In this document: positions 51,287 to 58,577 of the stretch, one piece after another
How the letters are laid out: each line of letters begins with the position of its first letter
How positions within the stretch are numbered: the first letter of the stretch is position 1
Source: JBFWVJ01 sp050246795
GTDB lineage: Bacteria; Patescibacteriota; Gracilibacteria; JAUYGZ01
Length of the DNA: 64,000 nucleotides
Assembly (NCBI GenBank): GCA_050246795.1
Contig: JBFWVJ010000005.1
Location: 59,594 to 123,593, forward strand
Reading direction: 5' to 3'
Notes under the pieces: generated by a model
Seen by the model: the letters and a program-made list of their open reading frames with translations, nothing else
Told to the model about the DNA's origin: nothing
Database searches by the model: none
Program-made: the position numbers and the translations under genes

Positions 51287-52192
51287 ATGAATTTTATGAA
51301 TCATGAGAATACGAGGATTTTTCCTCCAATGCTGGATGGTGAATTTTCTCCCCTTTCAAGGGGTCGAGGGTCGGTGGGGGAGCATTGGATGCTTTGCAAG
51401 TTTCGCGAAGAGATGTCTCTTCGCAAATACAGTCCGCAGACGATAAAGACCTATCTTAGTCATCTGAGAGGTTTTTTGGCGAGGTGTGGGGATCGGGATT
51501 TTCAGCCGGAAAGGTTTCGGCGATATGTGTTGGACTTGCACCTGCAGAAGGATTTTTCAGCCTCTACTTTAAATGGCTACAAGCAAGCGTTTCAGACCTT
51601 TGCGCGACTCGTTCTTCAGCGAAGAATTGAGGTGACGGTCCCAGCGGCGAGGCGAGAGAAAAAGCTGCCGGTGGTGCTGTCGCGTCAGGAAATTGATCGG
51701 GTTCTGTCTTGTGTGAAAAATCATAAGCACTGGCTCATGATTGCCTTGGCCTATGGTGCCGGGATGAGGGTGAGTGAGGTGGTGAAGCTGCGAGTGGGGG
51801 ATGTGGATTTTGAGAGGGGGTTTCTCCATATCAAGCAGTCCAAAGGTCAAAAGGATCGGGTCACGCTCTTGCCGAAGAAGATGGAGTATCACCTGTTGAT
51901 GTGGATACGAGGAAAAGCAGGGTCTGAGCTGGTGTTTGAAAGTGAGCGTGGCGGCAAGCTGACGTCTCGCACGGCACAAAAAATATTTGGAAAGGCCTGT
52001 GAAAAAGCTGGAGTGAAAAAATCTGCCAGTTTTCACTCGCTTCGTCATTCGTTCGCGACGCATTTGATGGAGCAGGGGACGAATCTTCGCTTTGTTCAGG
52101 AGCTGTTGGGACACAGCAGTATCCGGACGACCATGGTGTATACGCAGGTGAGTTCAGTGGCGCTGGGGAAGATCCAAAGTCCGTTTTCATAG
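51287..52192 (+). CDS. Tyrosine recombinase (Xer/integrase type, no IntI insertion)
   Basis: 301 aa. The N-terminal SAM-like core-binding domain starts at ~residue 36 (LCKFREEMSLRKYSPQTIKTYL). Catalytic residues: Arg in GAGMRVSEVVKLR (~171), Lys in SKGQKDR, HSLRHSFATH, LLGHSS and the nucleophile Tyr in TTMVYTQV, ending IQSPFS. The ~50 residues between the beta-strand Lys region and HSLRHSF are much shorter than in integron IntI, whose extra helix domain lies there. It is transcribed away from the cassette array, as intI usually is. The first ~30 residues are repeat-like (SPLSRGRG), so a later start is possible. Confidence 0.85.
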   Translation: MNFMNHENTRIFPPMLDGEFSPLSRGRGSVGEHWMLCKFREEMSLRKYSPQTIKTYLSHLRGFLARCGDRDFQPERFRRYVLDLHLQKDFSASTLNGYKQAFQTFARLVLQRRIEVTVPAARREKKLPVVLSRQEIDRVLSCVKNHKHWLMIALAYGAGMRVSEVVKLRVGDVDFERGFLHIKQSKGQKDRVTLLPKKMEYHLLMWIRGKAGSELVFESERGGKLTSRTAQKIFGKACEKAGVKKSASFHSLRHSFATHLMEQGTNLRFVQELLGHSSIRTTMVYTQVSSVALGKIQSPFS

Positions 52193-52263
52193 ATCATCTG
52201 TATTTTCCTAGACAATCCTTTTCCTCAATCGGTACAGTGAGGAGTGGTCATTAATCCACCCTT

Positions 52264-53139
52264 ATGTTGAAAAAAACTTCGCTTGCTTTGTTGGCACTCC
52301 TTTTAGCTGGATGTGCTTCGAATGCTCCGCTGCCACCCATGGACGAGCATATGAACCATGATGAACACATGGAGCATATGGATCATGGAAATGAAGAAAT
52401 ATCCGCCGATCTCGATCGTTTGGTTTCTTCTTCCCGTCACCATGAATGGGTGGAAGTGAAAAATGGAGACAAGACCATCCATACCTTTGTGGTGTATCCG
52501 GAGGTGTCGGAGAAAAAACCGGTGGTGATCTTGATCCACGAAAACCGAGGGTTGAACGATTGGGCGAGGAGTATGGCCGATCAGGTCGCGGAGGCGGGGT
52601 ACATCGCGGTGGCTCCGGATCTGCTGTCGGACTTCAGTGAGACGGAAAAGAAGACCAGTGATTTTGCGAATGAAGACGCGGCTCGGACAGCGCTGGGGAC
52701 TTTGAAGCCGGAGAATGTTCTGGCGGATTTGGAGGCGGTGGCTGATTGGGCGAAGACCATTCCGTCTGCCAATGGACAACTGGTCTCGGCCGGGTTCTGT
52801 TGGGGAGGGTCTCGGTCCTTTGAGTTCGCCACCGAGCGTGAGGATTTGGCGGCGGCCTTGGTGTTTTACGGGACCGGCCCATCGTCCCTTGATGTCATCA
52901 GCAAGATTCAGACGCCTGTTTATGGATTTTACGGCGGAGCCGACGAACGCGTGAACGCGACCATCCCGGCCTCTGAAGAAGCCATGAAAACGGCAGGCAA
53001 ATCCTTTGAATACAAAATCTACGATGGGGCCGGTCACGCCTTTATGCGTAGCGGACAGGATCCTACTGGGGAAAAGGCTAATGTAGATGCACGAAAGGCG
53101 GCTTTTGAGCGGATGAAGGAGATCCTTTCAGGGCTCTAG
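52264..53139 (+). CDS. Dienelactone hydrolase-family lipoprotein
   Basis: 291 aa. Lipoprotein signal LALLALLLAGCAS, then a His/Met-rich segment (MDEHMNHDEHMEHMDHGN) suited to metal binding. The catalytic domain is alpha/beta hydrolase of the DLH type: VILIHENRGLNDWAR, the nucleophile Cys in GFCWGGS (~residue 178), Asp in YGGADERV and the last His in YDGAGHAFMR. Substrate unknown; secreted and membrane-anchored. Confidence 0.83.
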   Translation: MLKKTSLALLALLLAGCASNAPLPPMDEHMNHDEHMEHMDHGNEEISADLDRLVSSSRHHEWVEVKNGDKTIHTFVVYPEVSEKKPVVILIHENRGLNDWARSMADQVAEAGYIAVAPDLLSDFSETEKKTSDFANEDAARTALGTLKPENVLADLEAVADWAKTIPSANGQLVSAGFCWGGSRSFEFATEREDLAAALVFYGTGPSSLDVISKIQTPVYGFYGGADERVNATIPASEEAMKTAGKSFEYKIYDGAGHAFMRSGQDPTGEKANVDARKAAFERMKEILSGL

Positions 53140-53246
53140 ATGCTTTTGTAGAGAGTGGCTTTCTATTGCTGAAAAACCCTTGATAAATCCCGAAATCAAG
53201 CTAAAATGTCGCCGGTTTTTTTATACCCATTTGGGGAGGCTGTCCG

Positions 53247-53390
53247 ATGAAGGACTTTCTGGTATTGTTTTTACTCTTTCTGTTGCGGGTATTTGGTCTT
53301 TTTCTAAACTTGCTCACCTATGTCCTGGATGTAGATGAGGATGAAGAAGAAGAAAAGAAACCACTTAACGTCAGGCTGGTCGAAGAGTGA
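53247..53390 (+). CDS. Small membrane protein (47 aa)
   Basis: ATG at 53247, preceded by GGGGAGG. Product: MKDFLVLFLLFLLRVFGLFL, a short loop, then an acidic patch DVDEDEEEEKK. One transmembrane helix. The stop codon is inside a strong hairpin. No known family. Confidence 0.55.
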   Translation: MKDFLVLFLLFLLRVFGLFLNLLTYVLDVDEDEEEEKKPLNVRLVEE

Positions 53391-53401
53391 CCAGCCTGAC
53401 G
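53369..53401. terminator. Perfect 13-bp hairpin, bidirectional terminator-like
   Basis: CGTCAGGCTGGTC (53369-53381) and GACCAGCCTGACG (53389-53401) pair perfectly with a 7-nt loop. It follows the 47-aa gene and also lies past the end of the convergent SOUL gene. TGTCGTTTTGC after it is only weakly T-rich. Confidence 0.6.
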
Positions 53402-53520
53402 TGTCGTTTTGCATTTTCACTTGAAAGCTTTGGATGCAGGTGATGCTTTCCACCGGTTTATTCAAAAGTTCAGAGCGAGATCTTCTCGAAAATACTGATC
53501 TCCTCAGCTTTCTCCACCCC

Positions 53521-54198
53521 TCACTCCACCAGCTCGGCCCAGATCTCATTGCGAGTCATGAAGGGGGGCGTCCAGGGGGGATTGTAGCCGGCGAAGGAGA
53601 GGGTTCGGTACTTCAGTCCATCCCTTTCGAGGAGCTCCCGGAGCTGCTGTTCTTTTTGAGCGATTTTCTGGGCACCGTACCAGCCGCTGAAGCGGAGCAC
53701 GGCGACCTTTCTCGCGGGTACTTCACGGATCTTGACGCGGCTGTCATTGGGCTTTGGTAAGGTGTCCATGCTGTACTTGGAGGGCATGACGAAGGCGACG
53801 GTGCGGTTGCCATCATCTTCGCCGGAGACGACGGGGGCGGTCATGGCGATGGGCTCGGCTCGTTCGGAGATCACGGGCGCGGTCATGGCGATGGGTTCGG
53901 AAGTTTCAGTGGTCACAGGGGTCGTCATGGCAATGGGTTCTTTGGCGGTGTTGTTGCCGAAGATGTAGTCGGCGACGACCATAAATCCACTGTTGAGCGC
54001 GTCGTCGAAGCCTTCTTGGCGCATGGTCTCGGCGACGATATAGGGGGCGTATTCTCTTATCTCATAGCCATCGGCTTGCTTGATGACGCTGTACTGGGGC
54101 TGTTCGATATTGCGCACGCTGAAGTAGCCAAAGGCCACCCAGGCGAGGAAAAGAACCAGGAGAATACCGATCCAGATGAGGGATTTGGTGGAAAGCAT
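53521..54198 (-). CDS. SOUL-family heme-binding-like protein
   Basis: 225 aa: one N-terminal transmembrane helix, then a SOUL domain (YSVIKQADGYEIREYAPYIVAET, GFMVVADYIFGNN). The family motif xIAMTxPV appears three times in tandem (EPIAMTTPV, EPIAMTAPV, EPIAMTAPV), where most members have one or two copies. A C-terminal ARKVAVLRFSGWYG is typical. It is first of a run of minus-strand membrane proteins but may be separate. Confidence 0.85.
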   Translation of the reverse strand: MLSTKSLIWIGILLVLFLAWVAFGYFSVRNIEQPQYSVIKQADGYEIREYAPYIVAETMRQEGFDDALNSGFMVVADYIFGNNTAKEPIAMTTPVTTETSEPIAMTAPVISERAEPIAMTAPVVSGEDDGNRTVAFVMPSKYSMDTLPKPNDSRVKIREVPARKVAVLRFSGWYGAQKIAQKEQQLRELLERDGLKYRTLSFAGYNPPWTPPFMTRNEIWAELVE

Positions 54199-54201
54199 GT
54201 T

Positions 54202-54963
54202 TTAAAAATTACATGGTATGAGCGCCGGGGTTTTCTTCTTATACGCTTCGAAGTCTTTGCGGCCTTTGTATTTCTTCTCCAGCATCGGTATGCCGGAGAC
54301 GTAGAGCAGGAGGAAGCTGATCATCAGGGGGCTGATAATGCTGAGGAGGCCCATCGGGGAGGAGATGGCGATGAGGAAGACGCCCCACCAGAGGGTGATT
54401 TCGCCGAAGTAGTTCGGATGGCGGGTGTACTGCCAGAGGCCGGTGGTCATGAGCTTGTCCTTGTTCTTCGGATTTTTCTTGAACCGGCTGAGCTGATAGT
54501 CGCCGACGGCTTCGAAGAAAAAGCCCAGCAGCCAGAGGGCGGCACCGAGCAGGTCCAGGAGATTCAATGCGGATTGTGGCGCGCTGAAGACGACCATGAG
54601 AGGCGAGGCGATGATGAGCAGGAGCGCACCCTGGAGCAGGTAGACCTGGAGGTAGGAGCGCAGGTAAAACCACTTGCCCCAGTCCTGTCGCCACTGGCGG
54701 TAGCGGTAATCTTCAGGCTTGTTTCTATTGCGAGTCCAGATGTGCAGGCTGAGGCGCAGGCCCCAGAGGATGATGAGGCCGGAGATGAGGAGAGCTCTGC
54801 CTGAATGAGCTTGTGTGTACAAAAAATATCCGGCGAGGAGCACGTAGCCCAGTCCCCAGGCGATATCGGCGACGTCATTTCTTCTCAGGATCAGCGAAAT
54901 GACGTACCAGCTGGTCGCGTAGCAGAGGATGATGAGGGATGAGGTGGAAAGAAGGGAACTCAT
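54202..54963 (-). CDS. DUF1295-family membrane protein
   Basis: Start at ATG 54963 (MSSLLSTSS), 253 aa. NDVADIAWGLGYVLLAG, the RNRNKPEDYRYRQWRQDWGKWF segment and LWQYTRHPNYFGEITLWWGVF are DUF1295 signatures, related to steroid 5-alpha-reductase and isoprenylcysteine methyltransferase-type membrane enzymes. It overlaps the DUF2177 gene at ATGA and ends 3 nt from the SOUL start, so it is probably co-transcribed with both. Confidence 0.88.
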   Translation of the reverse strand: MSSLLSTSSLIILCYATSWYVISLILRRNDVADIAWGLGYVLLAGYFLYTQAHSGRALLISGLIILWGLRLSLHIWTRNRNKPEDYRYRQWRQDWGKWFYLRSYLQVYLLQGALLLIIASPLMVVFSAPQSALNLLDLLGAALWLLGFFFEAVGDYQLSRFKKNPKNKDKLMTTGLWQYTRHPNYFGEITLWWGVFLIAISSPMGLLSIISPLMISFLLLYVSGIPMLEKKYKGRKDFEAYKKKTPALIPCNF

Positions 54964-55373
54964 GAATTGAAATATCGCAGAATGTAAAATCCAGCTGTGC
55001 TGACGAGACCTGTTAACACCATCCCCCAGATGATGTCCACGAAGACGATGTTCAGTGGCCAGTTCTTCAGAGTTGCCAGGTTCGTGAGGTCGTAGGTGGC
55101 ATAGGTGAAGAATCCAAACAGGGCACCTGAAATAATGGCGTGCTGGAGGGAGTTCTTTTCGGTGGCGGGGATGATGCAAAAGTAAAAGATCCCGACGATG
55201 AAGAGCAGGTAAAAGATGATGGCCGCTGCCCAGTTTACCTCTGGCGAGAGGAAGGCGGCGAGTTCACGACGATAGTAATTCTTCGCGATGACGCCGAGCC
55301 AGAGCATGTCGATGCCGAAGAAGACGAGGGTGGTGAGCAAGTAGCTGATCGAAAGGGTGAAGAGGGAGGGCAT
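54960..55373 (-). CDS. DUF2177-family membrane protein
   Basis: Start at ATG 55373 (MPSLFTLSISYLL), 137 aa; a longer frame runs to 55499 but is low in coding character. Four helices. FFGIDMLWLGVIAKNYYRREL, GALFGFFTYATYDLTNLATLKNWP and WGMVLTGLVSTAGFY are typical of DUF2177. It often accompanies DUF1295 genes; here the two overlap by 4 nt (ATGA). Confidence 0.87.
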   Translation of the reverse strand: MPSLFTLSISYLLTTLVFFGIDMLWLGVIAKNYYRRELAAFLSPEVNWAAAIIFYLLFIVGIFYFCIIPATEKNSLQHAIISGALFGFFTYATYDLTNLATLKNWPLNIVFVDIIWGMVLTGLVSTAGFYILRYFNS

Positions 55374-55514
55374 AGGAGGGGAAAAGGCTTTGTTTTTTTC
55401 TATCATGACATGAGCTGACCTACCAAGGAGCTGGTCTTTATCTTTGGCGATGCTTATGGTTTTTTGATGAGTTGAATCATTTGAAAGATATGGTACCATG
55501 TCGCCTCATTTATT

Positions 55515-56504
55515 TTGTCTATGGTGTTTTCGCCGGATGGAGATCTTCGCAGCCGAGAAAGGATGCAGGAGCTGGTGAGTGTTGATCGACAGGCAGCTTT
55601 TATGGCGGAGCTCATGAGGTATGCTCGTCTCTCGATCCAACAGGTTTTTTTGGCGGCGGTGTACGGACATGAAGCCTCTCAGCGGTTGGTGGAGGTTCCA
55701 GAGCGTCTTCGTTTGGAGACAGTCCAATCTGAGGATCTGCTTCAGGTGTTGCCTTGGTTCTTTGGTGATCGTTTGATCCCGAAAAAGGTGCTGGAATTTT
55801 TGACGACGCTGGGACCTCGATATGAACACGTATTATCCACCATGATTCAATTTTTGGGAGTGCTTCAGCCGGCGGATCGCTGTGTTCCAGACCGTAGACG
55901 AGTTTTTCCAGCCTTGATGGCTCATTTGGTTCGGTTTCCAGAATTATTGGAGACGATCGCTTCGATGGAAGACCCGGTCCTTCAGCTTCTCCCGGTGTTC
56001 AATGACCCCGACGTTGGTTTTCTCCGCCTGATCAATCCGGTGGACCATCGTTGTTCGCGCTGGGGTCCAACATTGATCGATGTGGATTCGCGACTTCGCG
56101 ATGCTTGGGGAAGGATGAATATCAACCAGGCGCATATCGTCGGATGGCGGTTAGCGATCACCGAAGGAGCTTTTCAGCTTTCGTCAGACGCTGATTTTTC
56201 CGCATCCAGAACTTTGGAAGAGCATTGGCAGCAGTGGATCCAAGGCAGAGAGAGTGTGGAGTATAGTGGCCCGCTCTCGTACTTGCTCCTTCAATTGCCG
56301 CGGTTGCTCCAGTTTCCTCGACCTGAACTCTTGGACGGGGATCGAGTGGTGGTCTTGGGTCGCTCCGAATCTGCTGGTGGGCTTTGTGTGCTCGCTTATT
56401 TTAACTCAGAAGGTTTGCTCACTTTCTTTCCTGAATCTTCTCAGGCGGTAGTGGAGGACATTCGGATCAGGGCTTCAGTTTCCTTTGAATTGCCCTTGTC
56501 ATGA
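55515..56504 (+). CDS. Protein related to the retroelement target, without a variable repeat
   Basis: 329 aa. A charged helical N-terminal region (LRSRERMQELVSVDRQAAFMAEL, cf. DSERRALAEGSLESEAAYM in the target) leads to IVGWRLAITEGAFQL at ~210, similar to KKWRFAITEGAQTF of the target, then a C-terminal domain ending in EDIRIRASVSFELPL where the target ends in DARLRPAVMGVVI. The gene has no AAC/AAT-rich template copy nearby and its 3' end is not similar to the TR. Relationship is inferred by eye. Confidence 0.5.
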   Translation: MSMVFSPDGDLRSRERMQELVSVDRQAAFMAELMRYARLSIQQVFLAAVYGHEASQRLVEVPERLRLETVQSEDLLQVLPWFFGDRLIPKKVLEFLTTLGPRYEHVLSTMIQFLGVLQPADRCVPDRRRVFPALMAHLVRFPELLETIASMEDPVLQLLPVFNDPDVGFLRLINPVDHRCSRWGPTLIDVDSRLRDAWGRMNINQAHIVGWRLAITEGAFQLSSDADFSASRTLEEHWQQWIQGRESVEYSGPLSYLLLQLPRLLQFPRPELLDGDRVVVLGRSESAGGLCVLAYFNSEGLLTFFPESSQAVVEDIRIRASVSFELPLS

Positions 56505-56517
56505 TGCGCAGAGTTCC

Positions 56518-57003
56518 TTAGAAGAGCGCTTCAAAGTACCCTGTTTGCTTGTTTTTCTTGGAGTTATCCCAATCTAAATACTGTCCATTCATCGCGATGT
56601 AGACCCCATGGGGCAGGGTTTGGGCGTAGGCGATCGCACAGCCAAGATTGAAAAATCCGTCTGAACTGCCGAATTTGTAAGGAATAAGGGCCCCGGTCAG
56701 GATGATTGTTTTCGGCAGCTTCGCGGACGCGAGCACTTTGGCGGTTTCGACCATAGTGTCGGTGCCGTGGGTAATGATCACTCGTTCGTTGGCTGAGGAT
56801 TCACAGGCTTTCAAAACGATTTGTCGGTCTTCGGGAGTCATGTGCAGGCTGTCTTTCATCATGAGCGTGGTGACTTCGGTGGGGATAGAACATCGACCGA
56901 GGGTCATCATTTCAGGGACATGCGTTTTTTGAAAGGAGAGCTCTCCTGTGAGAGGTTCGTATTCTTTGTCAAAGGTGCCTCCGGTGATGAAAATGGTGAT
57001 CAT
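56518..57003 (-). CDS. Asparaginase-like N-terminal domain protein
   Basis: 161 aa. ITIFITGGTFDKEYEP has the first catalytic Thr and VIITHGTDTMVETAKVLA the second; IILTGALIPYKFGSSDGFFNLGCAI completes the L-asparaginase N-domain. The usual second domain (about 150 residues) is absent: the frame ends in GYFEALF with a stop. This short form is found as a stand-alone family in some bacteria; whether it is active on asparagine is uncertain. Confidence 0.75.
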   Translation of the reverse strand: MITIFITGGTFDKEYEPLTGELSFQKTHVPEMMTLGRCSIPTEVTTLMMKDSLHMTPEDRQIVLKACESSANERVIITHGTDTMVETAKVLASAKLPKTIILTGALIPYKFGSSDGFFNLGCAIAYAQTLPHGVYIAMNGQYLDWDNSKKNKQTGYFEALF

Positions 57004-57064
57004 GCAGAATGAAATATGCCGCGAGTATCCTCACGAAACTTTCAAAAGGCAAGGGAATCTTGCA

Positions 57065-57283
57065 TCAGAGTTTTTCCAGTTCTTTGAGGTCTTTGTCCGG
57101 GAGGTAGAGGATCAAGAGTCCCAGCACGATCCCTCCTACAGCCGTCCAGGTGTGACTCCCATCGAAGAGCCAGAGGTCTAGGCCGTCGAGAATGTACCAG
57201 ATACCGCGCCAGATGAGGACAATGCCGAGTACGATCGAAAAGTTTTTTGAGAAGGATGCCAGGGTGATTTTTGAGGCCTTCAT
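57065..57283 (-). CDS. Small two-helix membrane protein (72 aa)
   Basis: MKASKITLASFSKNFSIVLG and a second helix (TAVGGIVLGLLILYLPD) with a short loop, then a charged tail KDLKELEKL. Family not recognised. It is 22 nt downstream of the 121-aa gene of the next entry on the same strand. Confidence 0.5.
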   Translation of the reverse strand: MKASKITLASFSKNFSIVLGIVLIWRGIWYILDGLDLWLFDGSHTWTAVGGIVLGLLILYLPDKDLKELEKL

Positions 57284-57305
57284 GGAGTTCTTAAAAGTGT
57301 CTCCA

Positions 57306-57671
57306 TCATACGACGTGATTGTTTTTCGGCAAGTCTCCTTTTTTCAGGGTTTTCATGGTTTCCAGCAAACGCATGTATTTTTCAGCATTCGTCAGCATCC
57401 ACAAGATGCCCAGCAGGTTGCACACGTCGTGGATTCCCACCAGGATGCCTTGACGGACTTGGATCTTGATGAGTTCGATCACCGCTTCTTCGGATAGTTT
57501 GTCCAGGGTGACGCATCGCTTCCGATCCTCTGTTTCAAATCTTTCAAAGGCGGCCTTGCCAATGGGTACGATCTTTTTTCGAAAAGCCTCGATATCGCTT
57601 TCACTGGTTTCGTCCAGGTGCTGGAGGATTTTCCATCCGATCGGATTGGTGGTTCCTGCGGGAGCAGTCAT
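57306..57671 (-). CDS. Hypothetical helical protein, paralogue 1
   Basis: 121 aa. The stretch DIEAFRKKIVPIGKAAFERFETEDRKR...LDKLSEEAVIELIKIQVRQGILVGIHDV aligns with the next upstream gene (DRFKKHLDPIGKSSFERIPKEYQRR...MDRLTPQQQLKLMRSIIQTQILLLIHAL). No known motif. It overlaps its paralogue by 4 nt, so they are translationally coupled. Confidence 0.55.
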   Translation of the reverse strand: MTAPAGTTNPIGWKILQHLDETSESDIEAFRKKIVPIGKAAFERFETEDRKRCVTLDKLSEEAVIELIKIQVRQGILVGIHDVCNLLGILWMLTNAEKYMRLLETMKTLKKGDLPKNNHVV

Positions 57672-58039
57672 AGGGGTTTAAAAAATGATGGTTTGGAAGT
57701 TTTTTCTTTTTCATCTGCCATATTCAGGAAGAATTGATGGTATTGTCTTCGCCTGGTCAAGAGCATGAGAACGGTCATGTCATCGGCAAGAGCATGAATG
57801 AGCAACAGGATTTGTGTTTGGATAATGCTCCGCATCAGCTTCAACTGTTGTTGCGGAGTCAGTCGGTCCATGGCGACTAAACGCCGTTGATATTCCTTTG
57901 GAATCCGTTCAAAGCTGCTTTTTCCGATCGGGTCTAAGTGTTTTTTAAACCGGTCGATGTGCTGATCATTCGTGCGTTCTAACAGGTCACTGAAGGACGA
58001 TCTTTCAAGAGTGAAAGAGTGAGGAGATGAAAAAACCAA
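57668..58039 (-). CDS. Hypothetical helical protein, paralogue 2
   Basis: 123 aa, tandem relative of the gene just downstream. Shared pattern: D-I-x2-F-K-K-x3-P-I-G-K-x2-F-E-R and a Q-x-I-L-x2-I-H in the second half. The pair may form a hetero-oligomer. Function unknown. The 149 nt to its right, up to the DUF2200 gene, contain no gene. Confidence 0.55.
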   Translation of the reverse strand: MVFSSPHSFTLERSSFSDLLERTNDQHIDRFKKHLDPIGKSSFERIPKEYQRRLVAMDRLTPQQQLKLMRSIIQTQILLLIHALADDMTVLMLLTRRRQYHQFFLNMADEKEKTSKPSFFKPL

Positions 58040-58188
58040 GGGAAATAAAAAAGATCGAGGCTTATTGTAGCCATCGATGATGAATTTTTGATGAAGATTT
58101 ACCCTGAGTTTCGATGATGTGAGGAATCATCCGAGATCTTCACATGGATGAAGATATTTAGGGAGATGCGCAGCAATCCTCATGCATA

Positions 58189-58548
58189 TCACCCTTTCTC
58201 AAGCCTCAAAATTTTTTCCATCGTCTTCCCTTTGGCTAGTTCATCGATGAGCTTGTCCAAATACCGAATTTTTTGCATAAGCTTGTCTTCGATCTCTTCC
58301 ACGCGGTAGCCGCAGATGACACCGGTGATTTTTGAAGCCTTGGGATTGATCTGGGGGGCTTTGTCGAAGAAGGTTTGGAGATCCACTTCTTGGTCGATGT
58401 GTTTCTGGAGTTGCTGCTGCTTGTATCCCGTGAGCCAGCGGATGATCGTATCGACCTCTGCTTTTGTTCGGCCCTTTTTTTCGGCTTTTTGAATGTAGCA
58501 TGGATAGACCTTTGCAAACGGCATGTGGAATATGCGTGGGGTATTCAT
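58189..58548 (-). CDS. DUF2200-family protein
   Basis: 119 aa covering the whole family: FHMPFAKVYPCYIQKAEKKGRTKAEVDTIIRWLTGY, FFDKAPQINPKASKITGVICGYRVEEIEDKLMQKIRYLDKLIDELAKGKTMEKILR. Strong match to the DUF2200 pattern I remember; biochemical role unknown. Single gene. Confidence 0.88.
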   Translation of the reverse strand: MNTPRIFHMPFAKVYPCYIQKAEKKGRTKAEVDTIIRWLTGYKQQQLQKHIDQEVDLQTFFDKAPQINPKASKITGVICGYRVEEIEDKLMQKIRYLDKLIDELAKGKTMEKILRLEKG

Positions 58549-58577
58549 AGGGGAGAGAAAGTTTGTATAAGGAGGGC

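Noticed and set aside
51287..52192. Calling the recombinase a true IntI integron integrase
   Set aside because: The region before HSLRHSFATH is too short to contain the IntI-specific insertion, so only a general tyrosine-recombinase label is safe.
53434..54804. Plus-strand frames opposite SOUL and DUF1295
   Set aside because: They are shadows of well-supported minus-strand genes; their composition is E/G/D-rich without motifs.
55515..56504. Second active DGR target with its own variable repeat
   Set aside because: Its 3' end does not align with the template at 32317-32427 and no other TR-like Asn-rich copy was seen nearby.
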